From the NCBI GenBank assembly GCA_910586755.1, contig CAJUJM010000040.1:1-24318 (forward strand): a DNA stretch of 24,318 bases, in the 5' to 3' direction. Below the pieces are notes generated by a model. The model was not told the DNA's origin, made no database searches, and was given only the letters and a program-made list of their open reading frames with translations. Positions 1-6,107 of this stretch are shown here, piece by piece. Position numbers and translations under genes: made by a program. This DNA comes from an uncultured Lachnospiraceae bacterium (GTDB taxonomy: Bacteria; Bacillota; Clostridia; Lachnospirales; Lachnospiraceae). Each line of letters opens with the position of its first letter. Within the stretch, counting starts at the first letter, position 1.

Positions 1-66
1 ATCTGGCTTCATTTCTGAATGGGTAATTTCGGTTTCATCATTTAGGGTTAAATAAGGATACATCAT
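1..66 (-). CDS. N-terminus of a small unknown protein (cut by window edge)
   Basis: Only the first 22 codons are present (MMYPYLTLNDETEITHSEMK...). The start is the ATG at 66-64, with AGGAG at 79-75 giving 8-base spacing; a second ATG follows at once. The opening 'MYPYLTL-DETEI-HSE' is a pattern I associate with short uncharacterised proteins of Lachnospiraceae mobile elements, but this is memory, not a search, and no function can be given. It lies downstream of the Uma2 gene on the same strand with a 71-base gap, so the two may share a transcript. Confidence 0.55.
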   Translation of the reverse strand, partial: MMYPYLTLNDETEITHSEMKPD

Positions 67-137
67 AATAGTTTCTCCTATATTGGACAGGAATGGATTT
101 GGTCATGTTTTGCAGCAAGCCGTTGGGCGGCTCTCAT

Positions 138-683
138 TTATTTTAACAGTTCAGATATCCTAATCATCAATTGCTGTTCAAAGATTCCTGCCGGTACAGG
201 ATCCGGGAAGGGATAAACGTTAAAGGTATTATGGGAAAAATCATAAACCATAGTAATTTCCGTTATCGGATTTACAATCCAGTATTCATGGATGTTAGAA
301 CGCTGGTATAATAGCAATTTTCTCATACAATCGTGCCACTGAGAGCTGGGAGAAACAATCTCAACAATTAGATCCGGAGCGCCGGAGCAACCGCGATCAG
401 TCAGTTTGTCGGAGTCACAGATTACGGAAATGTCAGGCTCTACCCAGTTAAGATCATCAGCATCCAGATTCACTGCAAAGGGGGCAGGAATTACTTCACA
501 GCCGCCATTATGACTTTTAATATAATGATTAAACTGATAGGAAATTTCAGATACCAGTTTCTGGTGTACAAAACTGGGAGGAGCCATGGCGTATAGCTGG
601 CCGTCAATCAGTTCGGCCCGTTCTCCGTCTGGCAGATTCCAATAATCTTCTGCAGTATAGAATTGTTTCTGTGGTAGTGCCAT
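138..683 (-). CDS. Uma2-family (DUF820) restriction-endonuclease-fold protein
   Basis: 181 aa, typical of Uma2/DUF820 proteins, which have a PD-(D/E)XK nuclease fold and mostly unknown roles. Visible family marks are ELIDGQLYAMAPPS near residues 25-38, WVEPDISVIC around 80-89, PDLIVEIVSPSS around 103-114, then RKLLLYQRSNIHEYWIVNP. The acidic residues of VEPD and VEIVSPSS are the expected active-site positions. The start was placed at the internal ATG at 683 (MALPQKQF) because AGGAGG at 696-691 sits 7 bases upstream; the longer ORF to 737 has no such site. It follows the Xre gene and a 39-aa ORF on the same strand and probably belongs to the accessory cargo left of the recombination site at 1850. 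I infer no specific substrate. Confidence 0.85.
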   Translation of the reverse strand: MALPQKQFYTAEDYWNLPDGERAELIDGQLYAMAPPSFVHQKLVSEISYQFNHYIKSHNGGCEVIPAPFAVNLDADDLNWVEPDISVICDSDKLTDRGCSGAPDLIVEIVSPSSQWHDCMRKLLLYQRSNIHEYWIVNPITEITMVYDFSHNTFNVYPFPDPVPAGIFEQQLMIRISELLK

Positions 684-832
684 AAGAAAGCCTCCTTTCT
701 TTTGGTGAGACGGCATATAAAATTCCATTAATTTCAAACATAATATCCCTATAGTGGGCTGATTTTATTAAAGTGTTTGTTTTGAACAACATTATTTCAT
801 GCTTCATAGAATTCAGATCCATGGATGGCCAT

Positions 833-952
833 TCAGCTACTAATAATGTGGAATTGCTTTGAGGAAATAGAACTTGCAAGTGCCGAGACTAATTCATATT
901 CCTCTTGAGAGACTCCAATAGAACACCCTGATAGCATAAGACCCATTTCCAT
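833..952 (-). CDS. Small 39-aa hypothetical protein
   Basis: A short ORF starts at the ATG at 952 with AAGGGGG 9 bases upstream. It begins MEMGLMLSGCSIGVSQEEYE, continues with an ELVSALASSISS stretch and ends HIISS before TGA at 833-835. It lies 70 bases downstream of the Xre regulator gene on the same strand, so it could be co-transcribed. I do not recognise a family. The good ribosome site and position support it as real; its short length keeps confidence moderate. It could instead be the truncated 5' end of a longer lost gene. Confidence 0.45.
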   Translation of the reverse strand: MEMGLMLSGCSIGVSQEEYELVSALASSISSKQFHIISS

Positions 953-1022
953 GATACATACCCCCTTTTTTCCTCATTTGTAAATCCTCCCATTTGATCT
1001 GTATTTATTAAAAAACGTGAGG

Positions 1023-1397
1023 TTATTTAATTCCCAAACAATTCTTCATAAACTCTTCAATGATTTTTAGTTTATTAGGATCGGCATTTATCAGATAGTT
1101 TACTACATTTTTGATAAATTGGTTTTCCTCTATAGTTAATTCTCCAAGATTTAAAGGATATGCACCATCTTCTGATGTTTGTGTAAACATATTTTCTGGT
1201 CCTCCTTCACCGGTTCGGAGCCAGACTTCATTAACATTAAGTTTTAAGCAAATATCAGAAATTGTCCTGTCACTAGGAATTGTCTTCCCAATTTCATAAG
1301 TAGCAATGGTATTTCTTTTCAAATTAAGTATATCCGCCAACTCTTGCTGGGTTAGATTCTTTTTTCTACGGATCTCTTTTATCCTATCGTGCATCAT
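1023..1397 (-). CDS. Xre-family helix-turn-helix repressor
   Basis: 124 aa. An N-terminal HTH_3 domain occupies about residues 5-62: RIKEIRRKKNLTQQELADIL (helices 1-2), then LKRNTIATYEIGKTIPSD (recognition helix and turn), and NVNEVWLRTGEGG, a phrase typical of phage- and element-type Cro/CI repressors. The C-terminal half (ELTIEENQFIKNVVNYLINA...) is helical and probably dimerises. The ATG at 1397 has GGAG 6 bases upstream. A consensus promoter (1454-1426, minus strand) and a palindrome (1462-1478) lie just upstream, and a small ORF is transcribed away on the other strand, the usual layout of an autoregulated element switch. The target genes are inferred, not shown. Confidence 0.9.
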   Translation of the reverse strand: MMHDRIKEIRRKKNLTQQELADILNLKRNTIATYEIGKTIPSDRTISDICLKLNVNEVWLRTGEGGPENMFTQTSEDGAYPLNLGELTIEENQFIKNVVNYLINADPNKLKIIEEFMKNCLGIK

Positions 1398-1425
1398 ATC
1401 CCTCTCCCGTTGTCAATTTAGTTAT

Positions 1426-1454
1426 ATTATAAATTTCAACTATTAAAAAGTCAA
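1426..1454 (-). promoter_or_regulatory. Promoter of the Xre gene
   Basis: On the minus strand TTGACT (1454-1449), a 17-base spacer and TATAAT (1431-1426) form a near-consensus sigma-A promoter, ending 28 bases before the Xre start codon. Confidence 0.8.
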
Positions 1455-1461
1455 TAGAATA

Positions 1462-1478
1462 TGTTGAAAAAATCAACA
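1462..1478. promoter_or_regulatory. Candidate operator palindrome
   Basis: TGTTGA-AAAAA-TCAACA is a perfect 6-bp inverted repeat with a 5-base A-tract spacer, immediately upstream of the Xre -35 box and within 5 bases of the divergent promoter. Its position between divergent promoters suggests it is the binding site of the Xre protein. The half-site TCAAC also recurs inside the Xre promoter spacer (1436-1440). Confidence 0.55.
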
Positions 1479-1481
1479 AAA

Positions 1482-1511
1482 TGGACAGAGAAAATCGTAT
1501 GGGAGTATAAC
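1482..1511 (+). promoter_or_regulatory. Probable divergent promoter for the 49-aa ORF
   Basis: TGGACA (1482-1487), an 18-base spacer and TATAAC (1506-1511) resemble a moderate sigma-A promoter, 60 bases ahead of the ORF at 1572. Confidence 0.45.
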
Positions 1512-1571
1512 ACAATTAGTAACCTGGTACATCCATCACCGCATATAATGCAGTAGAAAGGAGCGGAGGTT

Positions 1572-1721
1572 ATGGAAGAATATAAGATCGAAAATTATAT
1601 AGAGATCGATGGAACTGATATCCTCATTAGAGAACTGCCGGAAGAGAAACGCAAAAAGATTTCAGAGGAGATTCAGGATACAGTAATGTTTTCCATGGGA
1701 TTTGTCCGGAAGGCCGGATAG
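1572..1721 (+). CDS. Small 49-aa element-associated protein
   Basis: The ATG at 1572 is preceded by GGAGG (1565-1569, close spacing). The product begins MEEYKIENYIEIDGTDILIR and goes on ELPEEKRKKISEEIQD...FSMGFVRKAG. Short proteins with this 'IEIDGT...L-EEKR-KI-' layout commonly accompany large serine recombinase elements of Clostridia as small ORFs of unknown role; this is recollection, not a search. It is transcribed toward the recombination junction at 1850, ending 108 bases before the arm repeat. The divergent promoter and operator at 1462-1511 suggest control by the Xre protein. Confidence 0.6.
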   Translation: MEEYKIENYIEIDGTDILIRELPEEKRKKISEEIQDTVMFSMGFVRKAG

Positions 1722-1828
1722 AAAGCGCCAGTGGAACCCGTCTAATGGCGGGAGGACAGGACAAGCCTTAATTTTTATCCATTGAAACCGTGTAGGAATG
1801 GCCATTCTCTCCCCTGCTTTTTGTACAT

Positions 1829-1857
1829 TGTTCTTACACCATCGCCCCATCTGCTGC
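1829..1857. other. Left recombination junction (attL-like) in cotJC
   Basis: TGTTCTTACA (1829-1838) is followed by 11 bases and then TCTGCTGC (1850-1857), the reverse complement of the GCAGCAGA found at the right junction. Right of 1850 the minus strand encodes cotJC up to ...DLAA; left of it the reading frame runs at once into non-homologous sequence and a stop (TAA at 1836-1834). TGTTCTTACA mirrors TGTCCTTACA at 4133-4142 in 9 of 10 bases. The cotJC break and the shared word are seen directly; assignment to the adjacent serine recombinase is inference. Confidence 0.7.
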
Positions 1858-2184
1858 CAAATCCTCATGAAGATCTGTGATAGGATCTCCTTTGGACTGA
1901 AATTCACAAGCATTAAATGGAATCCCTCCTGCGGCCTGGGGCCAAAGGCCGGTGGTGTGATCAATGTAGTAGGGCCCAAATCCAGATTCTTCAATTTGTT
2001 CCATAGTAAGGTTTCTGGTAAGCTGATGGACAATAGCGCCGATAATCTCGAAATGACCTAATTCTTCTGTACCTATATCTGTCAAAATTGCCTTGCCTTC
2101 TTTATAAGGCATAGCATAGCGCTGTGACAGGTAGCGCATAGCGGCGGCAGATTCTCCATCTGGTCCGCCTAAATGTAAAAACAT
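1834..2184 (-). pseudogene. cotJC: cotJC middle fragment (spore coat Mn-catalase), inverted
   Basis: The minus strand encodes the middle of a CotJC-type manganese catalase, a di-manganese four-helix protein of the spore coat. Recognisable parts are LGGPDGESAAAMRYLSQRYA, TDIGTEELGHFEIIGAIVHQ, QLTRNLT, the DHTTGLWPQAA loop and FQSKGDPITDLHEDLAA. Putative metal ligands are the Glu of GES and the Glu and His of TEELGH. Homology begins near 2175; the usual first 28 or so residues (MW-YEKKLQYPV...) are missing, and MFLH before LGG may be fortuitous. Homology stops at 1850, inside the codon for the next ligand Glu, which here reads Asp before a stop three codons on. The rest of the gene lies on the opposite strand at 4148. 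No cotJA or cotJB is visible. Confidence 0.88.
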
Positions 2185-2272
2185 ATAACATTATAGCTTT
2201 TCCCACTTCGCACACATATTATACAAGCGTTTCTGCATAGGCTGTTACTGCAAAAGCAAGAGGGGGAATGGA

Positions 2273-2416
2273 ATGGCAAATGAAACGCATGTAATTTGTA
2301 AAAATGTATTTAAAAACAGCAACAAAAAGGATTCCAAAGAAGAATTTACAAAGCGGTGGATTGAACTAATCAATCAGAGAGAAAAAAGCAAGGGGAGGAC
2401 AACCGCCTCTGGTTGA
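2273..2416 (+). CDS. Small 47-aa recombinase-companion protein
   Basis: ATG at 2273 with AGGGGG (2261-2266) 6 bases upstream. The product begins MANETHVICKNVFKNSNKKD and continues with SKEEFTKRWIELINQREKSK. The 'EEFTKRWIELINQ-E-SKG' segment matches in style short proteins that commonly sit directly in front of large serine recombinases in Clostridia. Their role is unknown; a directionality factor is one possibility, but nothing in the sequence proves it. It lies 125 bases before the recombinase start, with a separate promoter between them. Confidence 0.65.
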   Translation: MANETHVICKNVFKNSNKKDSKEEFTKRWIELINQREKSKGRTTASG

Positions 2417-2421
2417 CAACA

Positions 2422-2450
2422 TTTACAGACTGTCTGCTGCATTGTATAAT
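2422..2450 (+). promoter_or_regulatory. Promoter of the serine recombinase
   Basis: TTTACA (2422-2427), a 17-base spacer and a perfect TATAAT (2445-2450), 91 bases before the recombinase start. A third copy of the recombination word in the TCTGCTGC orientation lies in the spacer (2433-2440), but without the flanking arm spacing seen at the two junctions. Confidence 0.6.
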
Positions 2451-2541
2451 ATAAGTGTAGGGATGGTTTGTTTTTGCTGTTAAGCATATCGAAAAGCCGC
2501 CGGTGACGGGTTTTCAATTCCCCAGACAAGGGAGAATGAAC

Positions 2542-4107
2542 ATGGCAAACTTAAAAGTTGGTATTTATTGCCGCTTATCCGAAGAAGATAAAAACAAACA
2601 ATCCGAAACCGATGACAGTAACAGTATCCAGAACCAGAAATCCATGCTGATTCAATATGCGCTGGAACAGGGCTGGGATATTTATCGGATTTACAGTGAT
2701 GATGATTACACAGGTTCAGACCGGAACCGCCCGGAATTTAAGAAATTATTATCCGATGCAGAGCATGGGAAAATCGACATTGTGCTCTGTAAAACCCAGT
2801 CCCGTTTTACCCGTGAATTGGAATTAGTTGAAAAATATATTCATGGGCTGTTTCCAATTTGGGGCGTGCGCTTTGTAAGTATCGTTGATAATGCTGACAC
2901 AGCCAATAAGGGGAATAAGAAGTCCCGTCAGATTAACGGCCTTGTAAATGAGTGGTATCTGGAGGATATGTCTGACAATATCAGGAGTGTGCTAACAAAC
3001 CGACGAAAAAACGGGTTACATATTGGTTCCTTTGCCTTATACGGCTACAAGAAAGACCCGGAACAGAAGGGACATTTGATTATCGATAAGGAAGCTGCTG
3101 AGGTGGTCCGCGAGGTATTTACTTTATTCTCACAAGGATATGGCAAAACTGCGATTGCCCGGATATTGAATGACAGGGGGATTCCAAATCCCACAGAGTA
3201 CAAGCGGTTACATGGACTACGGTATCAGCAGCCGAAAAAGAAGCAAAGTACTCTCTGGAAGTATTTCGCTATTTCCAATATGTTGGTCAATGAAATCTAT
3301 ATTGGAAACATGGTTCAGGGGAAATATGGGAGTGTTTCGTATAAGACAAAGCAGAATAAGCCCCGCCCTAAAAGCCAGTGGTATGTTGTGGAGCATACCC
3401 ATGAGCCGATTATTGACCGGGAATTATGGGATCAGGTTCAGACGCTCATTAACCAGCGGGCCAAACCATTTTCCACAGGAGAAATCGGCTTGTTTGCCCG
3501 GAAAGCCCGGTGCATAAGCTGCGGCTATACCATGCGTTCCCGTAAAATGTCAGATGGACGGCGTTACCTCTGCTGTTCAAACCGGCATGTATCAAAAGAG
3601 GCTTGCGAAGGAGCTTTTATCTCTGTGAAAAAGTTAGAGCAGGCTGTCATGAAGGAAATCAACCGGCTTTCTGAAGAATATCTGGACAAAGACGAGCTTG
3701 AAGAAAAGATAGAATTTCAAAATCATTATTTAGCGCAGAAGGAACGACTGGAAAAGGACATAGCTGCTTATCAGAAAAGGGTGGTTGAATATGCAAAATG
3801 TATTCGGGAACTGTATTTAGACAAAGTAAAAGCAGTTATATCGGAAAACGAATATCTGAATCTTTCCAAAGAATTTACTTCTGAAAAGGAACGATTTGAA
3901 AAATTGGTTCTTGAAGCAGAAAGACAGCTTGCAGATATAGAAGTAAAAATACAAACTGGAGACAACCGCCGTCAGCTTATGGAACAGTACACCAAGCTGG
4001 AAAAATTAGACTGTGAAATCGTTGATAAACTGATCAACTATATTTCCGTAGGCAAACGAATTCCCGGCACAAAGGATGTACCAATTGAAATCCATTGGAA
4101 TTTCTAA
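2542..4107 (+). CDS. Large serine recombinase
   Basis: 521 aa, the usual length for large serine integrases of the TnpX/phiC31 type, which cut both DNA partners and exchange strands about a 2-bp overlap. The resolvase domain spans about residues 4-150, with the catalytic Ser13 in YCRLS, SIQNQ, YSDDDYTGSDRNRP and the arginine-rich QSRFTRELE. The recombinase domain (about 165-290) has GYGKTAIARILNDRGIPNPT. A zinc ribbon follows (C-x2-C in RCISCGYTM, then LCCSNRH and ACEG), then a long coiled coil (about 370-490) and the common tail LINYISVGKRIPG. The ATG at 2542 was chosen because GGGAG ends 7 bases before it; the ATG at 2536 is too close. The gene ends 25 bases before the right junction arm, the normal place for an integrase next to its att site. 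Confidence 0.95.
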   Translation: MANLKVGIYCRLSEEDKNKQSETDDSNSIQNQKSMLIQYALEQGWDIYRIYSDDDYTGSDRNRPEFKKLLSDAEHGKIDIVLCKTQSRFTRELELVEKYIHGLFPIWGVRFVSIVDNADTANKGNKKSRQINGLVNEWYLEDMSDNIRSVLTNRRKNGLHIGSFALYGYKKDPEQKGHLIIDKEAAEVVREVFTLFSQGYGKTAIARILNDRGIPNPTEYKRLHGLRYQQPKKKQSTLWKYFAISNMLVNEIYIGNMVQGKYGSVSYKTKQNKPRPKSQWYVVEHTHEPIIDRELWDQVQTLINQRAKPFSTGEIGLFARKARCISCGYTMRSRKMSDGRRYLCCSNRHVSKEACEGAFISVKKLEQAVMKEINRLSEEYLDKDELEEKIEFQNHYLAQKERLEKDIAAYQKRVVEYAKCIRELYLDKVKAVISENEYLNLSKEFTSEKERFEKLVLEAERQLADIEVKIQTGDNRRQLMEQYTKLEKLDCEIVDKLINYISVGKRIPGTKDVPIEIHWNF

Positions 4108-4132
4108 GCATTTTGATTGAAACTGTCAAATG

Positions 4133-4155
4133 TGTCCTTACATGATTGCAGCAGA
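4133..4155. other. Right recombination junction (attR-like) in cotJC
   Basis: TGTCCTTACA (4133-4142), five bases, then GCAGCAGA (4148-4155), after which cotJC coding sequence resumes in frame (GCA GCA GAA CAA...). Placing this arm and core against the left arm yields a 44-base site with 10-bp inverted arms (one mismatch), 24 bases between them, and centre dinucleotide GA inside the shared word. That geometry fits a large serine recombinase site. The two junctions are in inverted relation, so recombination between them would invert, not excise. Confidence 0.7.
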
Positions 4156-4390
4156 ACAAAAAGCAAGAGTCACCTACGACAATATTCTGCGCCTGGTAAA
4201 GGATCCGGAGGTGGCGGATCCCATTCGCTTCCTGAGAGAGAGGGAAGTGGTTCATTATCAAAGGTTTGGCGAAGCGCTCCGCGTAGTCACCGATAACCTG
4301 GATTCCAAGAACTTTTATGCATTTAACCCGGCCTTTGATATGCAAAAGTCTGGGGACTGCGGCTGCAAACCGGTTTCCGGAGCTTGCTAG
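4148..4390 (+). pseudogene. cotJC: cotJC C-terminal fragment (spore coat Mn-catalase)
   Basis: From 4148 the plus strand reads AAEQKARVTYDNILRLVKDP, then REREVVHYQRFGEAL and LDSKNFYAFNPAFD, the conserved C-terminal half of CotJC, followed by a Cys-containing tail (GDCGCKPVSGAC) and a stop at 4388-4390. AAEQ and REREVVH carry the third-helix Glu and the later Glu/His metal ligands. The open frame extends back to 4130, but codons before 4148 are element sequence and there is no ribosome site, so it is probably not translated as it stands. Fusing the minus-strand fragment at GCAGCAGA gives ...DLHEDLAAEQKARVTYDN in frame without loss or gain of bases. Confidence 0.88.
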
Positions 4391-4446
4391 CAACAGAAAA
4401 TTCTTTTGCCTGCAGATATCAGGATGGAGATTCACATCCATCTGAT

Positions 4447-4477
4447 GCCTGCGGGCTTTTATAAAGCAGGCTTATTT
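4447..4477 (+). terminator. Weak terminator-like hairpin after cotJC
   Basis: GCCTGC (4447-4452) pairs with GCAGGC (4466-4471) across a 13-base loop and is followed by the T-rich TTATTT. The stem is short, so this is tentative. Confidence 0.3.
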
Positions 4478-4490
4478 CATTAATAAGCAT

Positions 4491-4535
4491 ACCCTCAGTG
4501 GACAAGGGGCGTGTGTGCCCTTGTTCACTGAGGGT
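4491..4535. repeat. Long near-perfect inverted repeat without a T tract
   Basis: ACCCTCAGTG-g-ACAAGGG (4491-4508) pairs with CCCTTGT-t-CACTGAGGGT (4518-4535), 17 of 18 positions complementary, with a 9-base loop. No T run follows on either strand, so it is not a standard rho-independent terminator. It lies between the cotJC remnant and the permease promoter, upstream of the transcription start, so it is not part of that leader RNA. It could be a boundary hairpin, a protein site or a small mobile-repeat remnant. Confidence 0.7.
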
Positions 4536-4580
4536 AAGGAAAGAGAAGAAAATATTCTCCTGAATTCGCCTATGGGGCGC

Positions 4581-4609
4581 TTGACATCCCATGGGAAAGC
4601 CGATACAAT
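4581..4609 (+). promoter_or_regulatory. Strong promoter of the purine/molybdenum hydroxylase operon
   Basis: TTGACA (4581-4586), exactly 17 bases, then TACAAT (4604-4609). It is 48 bases before the permease ATG and the best promoter ahead of the eight-gene run to 13203. No purine-riboswitch aptamer signature is visible between it and the start codon. Confidence 0.8.
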
Positions 4610-4656
4610 TAAGCCGTTGTTTTGAAATAAGAGCAGAACTAAGGAGAAAAAGCAGT

Positions 4657-6072
4657 ATGAAAGAGCAAAATTCTTTAAAAGAGGCTTATGATTTTTATGG
4701 GAAGCTTCCCCTTAAGCACGCCATTCCTCTGGGACTCCAGCATGTTTTGGCAATGTTTGTGGGAAACCTAACCCCTATTTTGGTGATTACCGGGGCCTGC
4801 GGCATTGGAGCAGGCAGCGAATTTGCGGATTTGCAGGTAATGCTTTTGCAGAATGCGATGTTGATTGCAGGTATTGTAACTCTGGTACAGCTGTATGCCA
4901 TTGGCCCGGTTGGGGGTAAGGTGCCGATTATCATGGGCACCAGCTCTGGATTTATTGGCGTATTTAACAGCGTTGCGGCGACCATGGGCAGCGGTATTTT
5001 GACTTATGGAGCCATGATGGGAGCTTCCATTGCAGGAGGTATTTTTGAGGGGGTTTTAGGCTTCTTTTTAAAGCCCTTAAGAAAGTTTTTTCCGGCGGTA
5101 GTTACCGGTACGGTTGTACTTTCCATTGGCCTTTCCCTCATTGCCATTGGCGTAAATTCTTTTGGAGGCGGAGACAAGGCGGCGGATTTTGGTTCTTATG
5201 AAAATCTGTTTTTGGGAGCCGTTGTGTTAGTGGTAATTATTGCTTTAAAACACGGCACCAAGGGCTTGACCAGCTATTCCTCTATTTTAATAGGTATTAT
5301 TGTGGGTTATATAGCGGCGGCAGTTATGGGTATGGTTCTGCCTCACACAGCAGTTAATGCAGAAGGCGTTGAATATGTAAAAGCCTGGGTATTAAACTGG
5401 GACAAGGTAGCGGCGGCAGACTGGTTTGCCGTTCCCAAGCTGCTGCCGGTGAAACCGGTGTTTGATTGGAGAGCTATCCTTCCGGTAGGCATTATGTTTA
5501 TTGTTACTGCGGTAGAGACAGTAGGAGATATTTCGGGTGTTACCGAGGGTGGTATGGGCCGTGAGGCTACAGACAGTGAGCTTTCCGGCGGCGTTATCTG
5601 TGACGGATTAGGCTCTGCTTTTGCGGCGTTGTTTGGCGTTCTGCCGAATACTTCCTTTAGTCAGAATGTAGGTCTGGTTGCCATGACCAAGGTGGTAAAC
5701 CGGGGAGCGCTGGCTTTTGGCGGTTTGTTTTTAATTTTCTGTGGTTTGTTTCCAAAACTGGCGGCACTGATTTCCATTATGCCCCAGAGTGTTCTGGGAG
5801 GCGCTGCGGTTATGATGTTTTCGTCTATCGTAGTCAGCGGTATCCAGTTGGTTACCAAGACCCCCATTACCGGAAGAAACATTACTATTGTTTCGGTTGC
5901 ATTAGGCCTTGGCTACGGAATCGGCGCAAGCAGCAATATTCTTTCTATGCTTCCTGAGGCAGTCCGCCTGATTTTCGGAGGTTCAGGTATTGTTCCGGCG
6001 GCTCTGGTGGCAATTGTATTAAATATTGTATTGCCCTATGAGGAAGAGAACGGCCAGCTTTCACAAGAATAA
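4657..6072 (+). CDS. NCS2-family xanthine/uracil permease
   Basis: 471 aa with many hydrophobic segments throughout, as in NCS2 nucleobase:cation symporters. Family marks are the QH pair and VGNLTP in the first helix region, MGTSSGFIG, the SIGLSLIAIGV helix, ETVGDISGVTEGGMGRE (substrate/proton Glu), and NTSFSQNVGLVAMTKVVNR with the conserved Gln. The pattern is closer to xanthine/urate members (PbuX, XanP) than to uracil members. The start is the ATG at 4657 with AAGGAG 10 bases upstream; the longer frame to 4591 lies over the promoter. It is the first gene of a run leading to a molybdenum hydroxylase, which supports purine as substrate; the exact purine is inferred. Confidence 0.9.
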   Translation: MKEQNSLKEAYDFYGKLPLKHAIPLGLQHVLAMFVGNLTPILVITGACGIGAGSEFADLQVMLLQNAMLIAGIVTLVQLYAIGPVGGKVPIIMGTSSGFIGVFNSVAATMGSGILTYGAMMGASIAGGIFEGVLGFFLKPLRKFFPAVVTGTVVLSIGLSLIAIGVNSFGGGDKAADFGSYENLFLGAVVLVVIIALKHGTKGLTSYSSILIGIIVGYIAAAVMGMVLPHTAVNAEGVEYVKAWVLNWDKVAAADWFAVPKLLPVKPVFDWRAILPVGIMFIVTAVETVGDISGVTEGGMGREATDSELSGGVICDGLGSAFAALFGVLPNTSFSQNVGLVAMTKVVNRGALAFGGLFLIFCGLFPKLAALISIMPQSVLGGAAVMMFSSIVVSGIQLVTKTPITGRNITIVSVALGLGYGIGASSNILSMLPEAVRLIFGGSGIVPAALVAIVLNIVLPYEEENGQLSQE

Positions 6073-6107
6073 AATATTGGCTTTCAGATTCCGGAGAATT
6101 TATAATT

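Noticed and set aside
604..879. 91-aa minus-strand frame overlapping the Uma2 start
   Set aside because: It overlaps the start of Uma2 and most of the 39-aa ORF in other frames and has no ribosome site or family resemblance.
1796..1807. GAATGGCCATTC palindrome near the left junction
   Set aside because: It is perfect but short, lies outside the mirrored arms, and has no counterpart at the right junction.
1662..2061. Open frames on both strands overlapping the cotJC middle fragment
   Set aside because: They are frame shadows of cotJC; only the minus-strand frame 1834-2184 carries recognisable conserved motifs.
4034..4441. 135-aa minus-strand frame across the right junction
   Set aside because: It is antisense to the recombinase end and the cotJC C-terminus and shows no motif or ribosome site.
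4391..4656. Possible purine riboswitch before the permease
   Set aside because: The conserved purine aptamer core was looked for and not seen; the promoter leaves only about 40 bases of leader.
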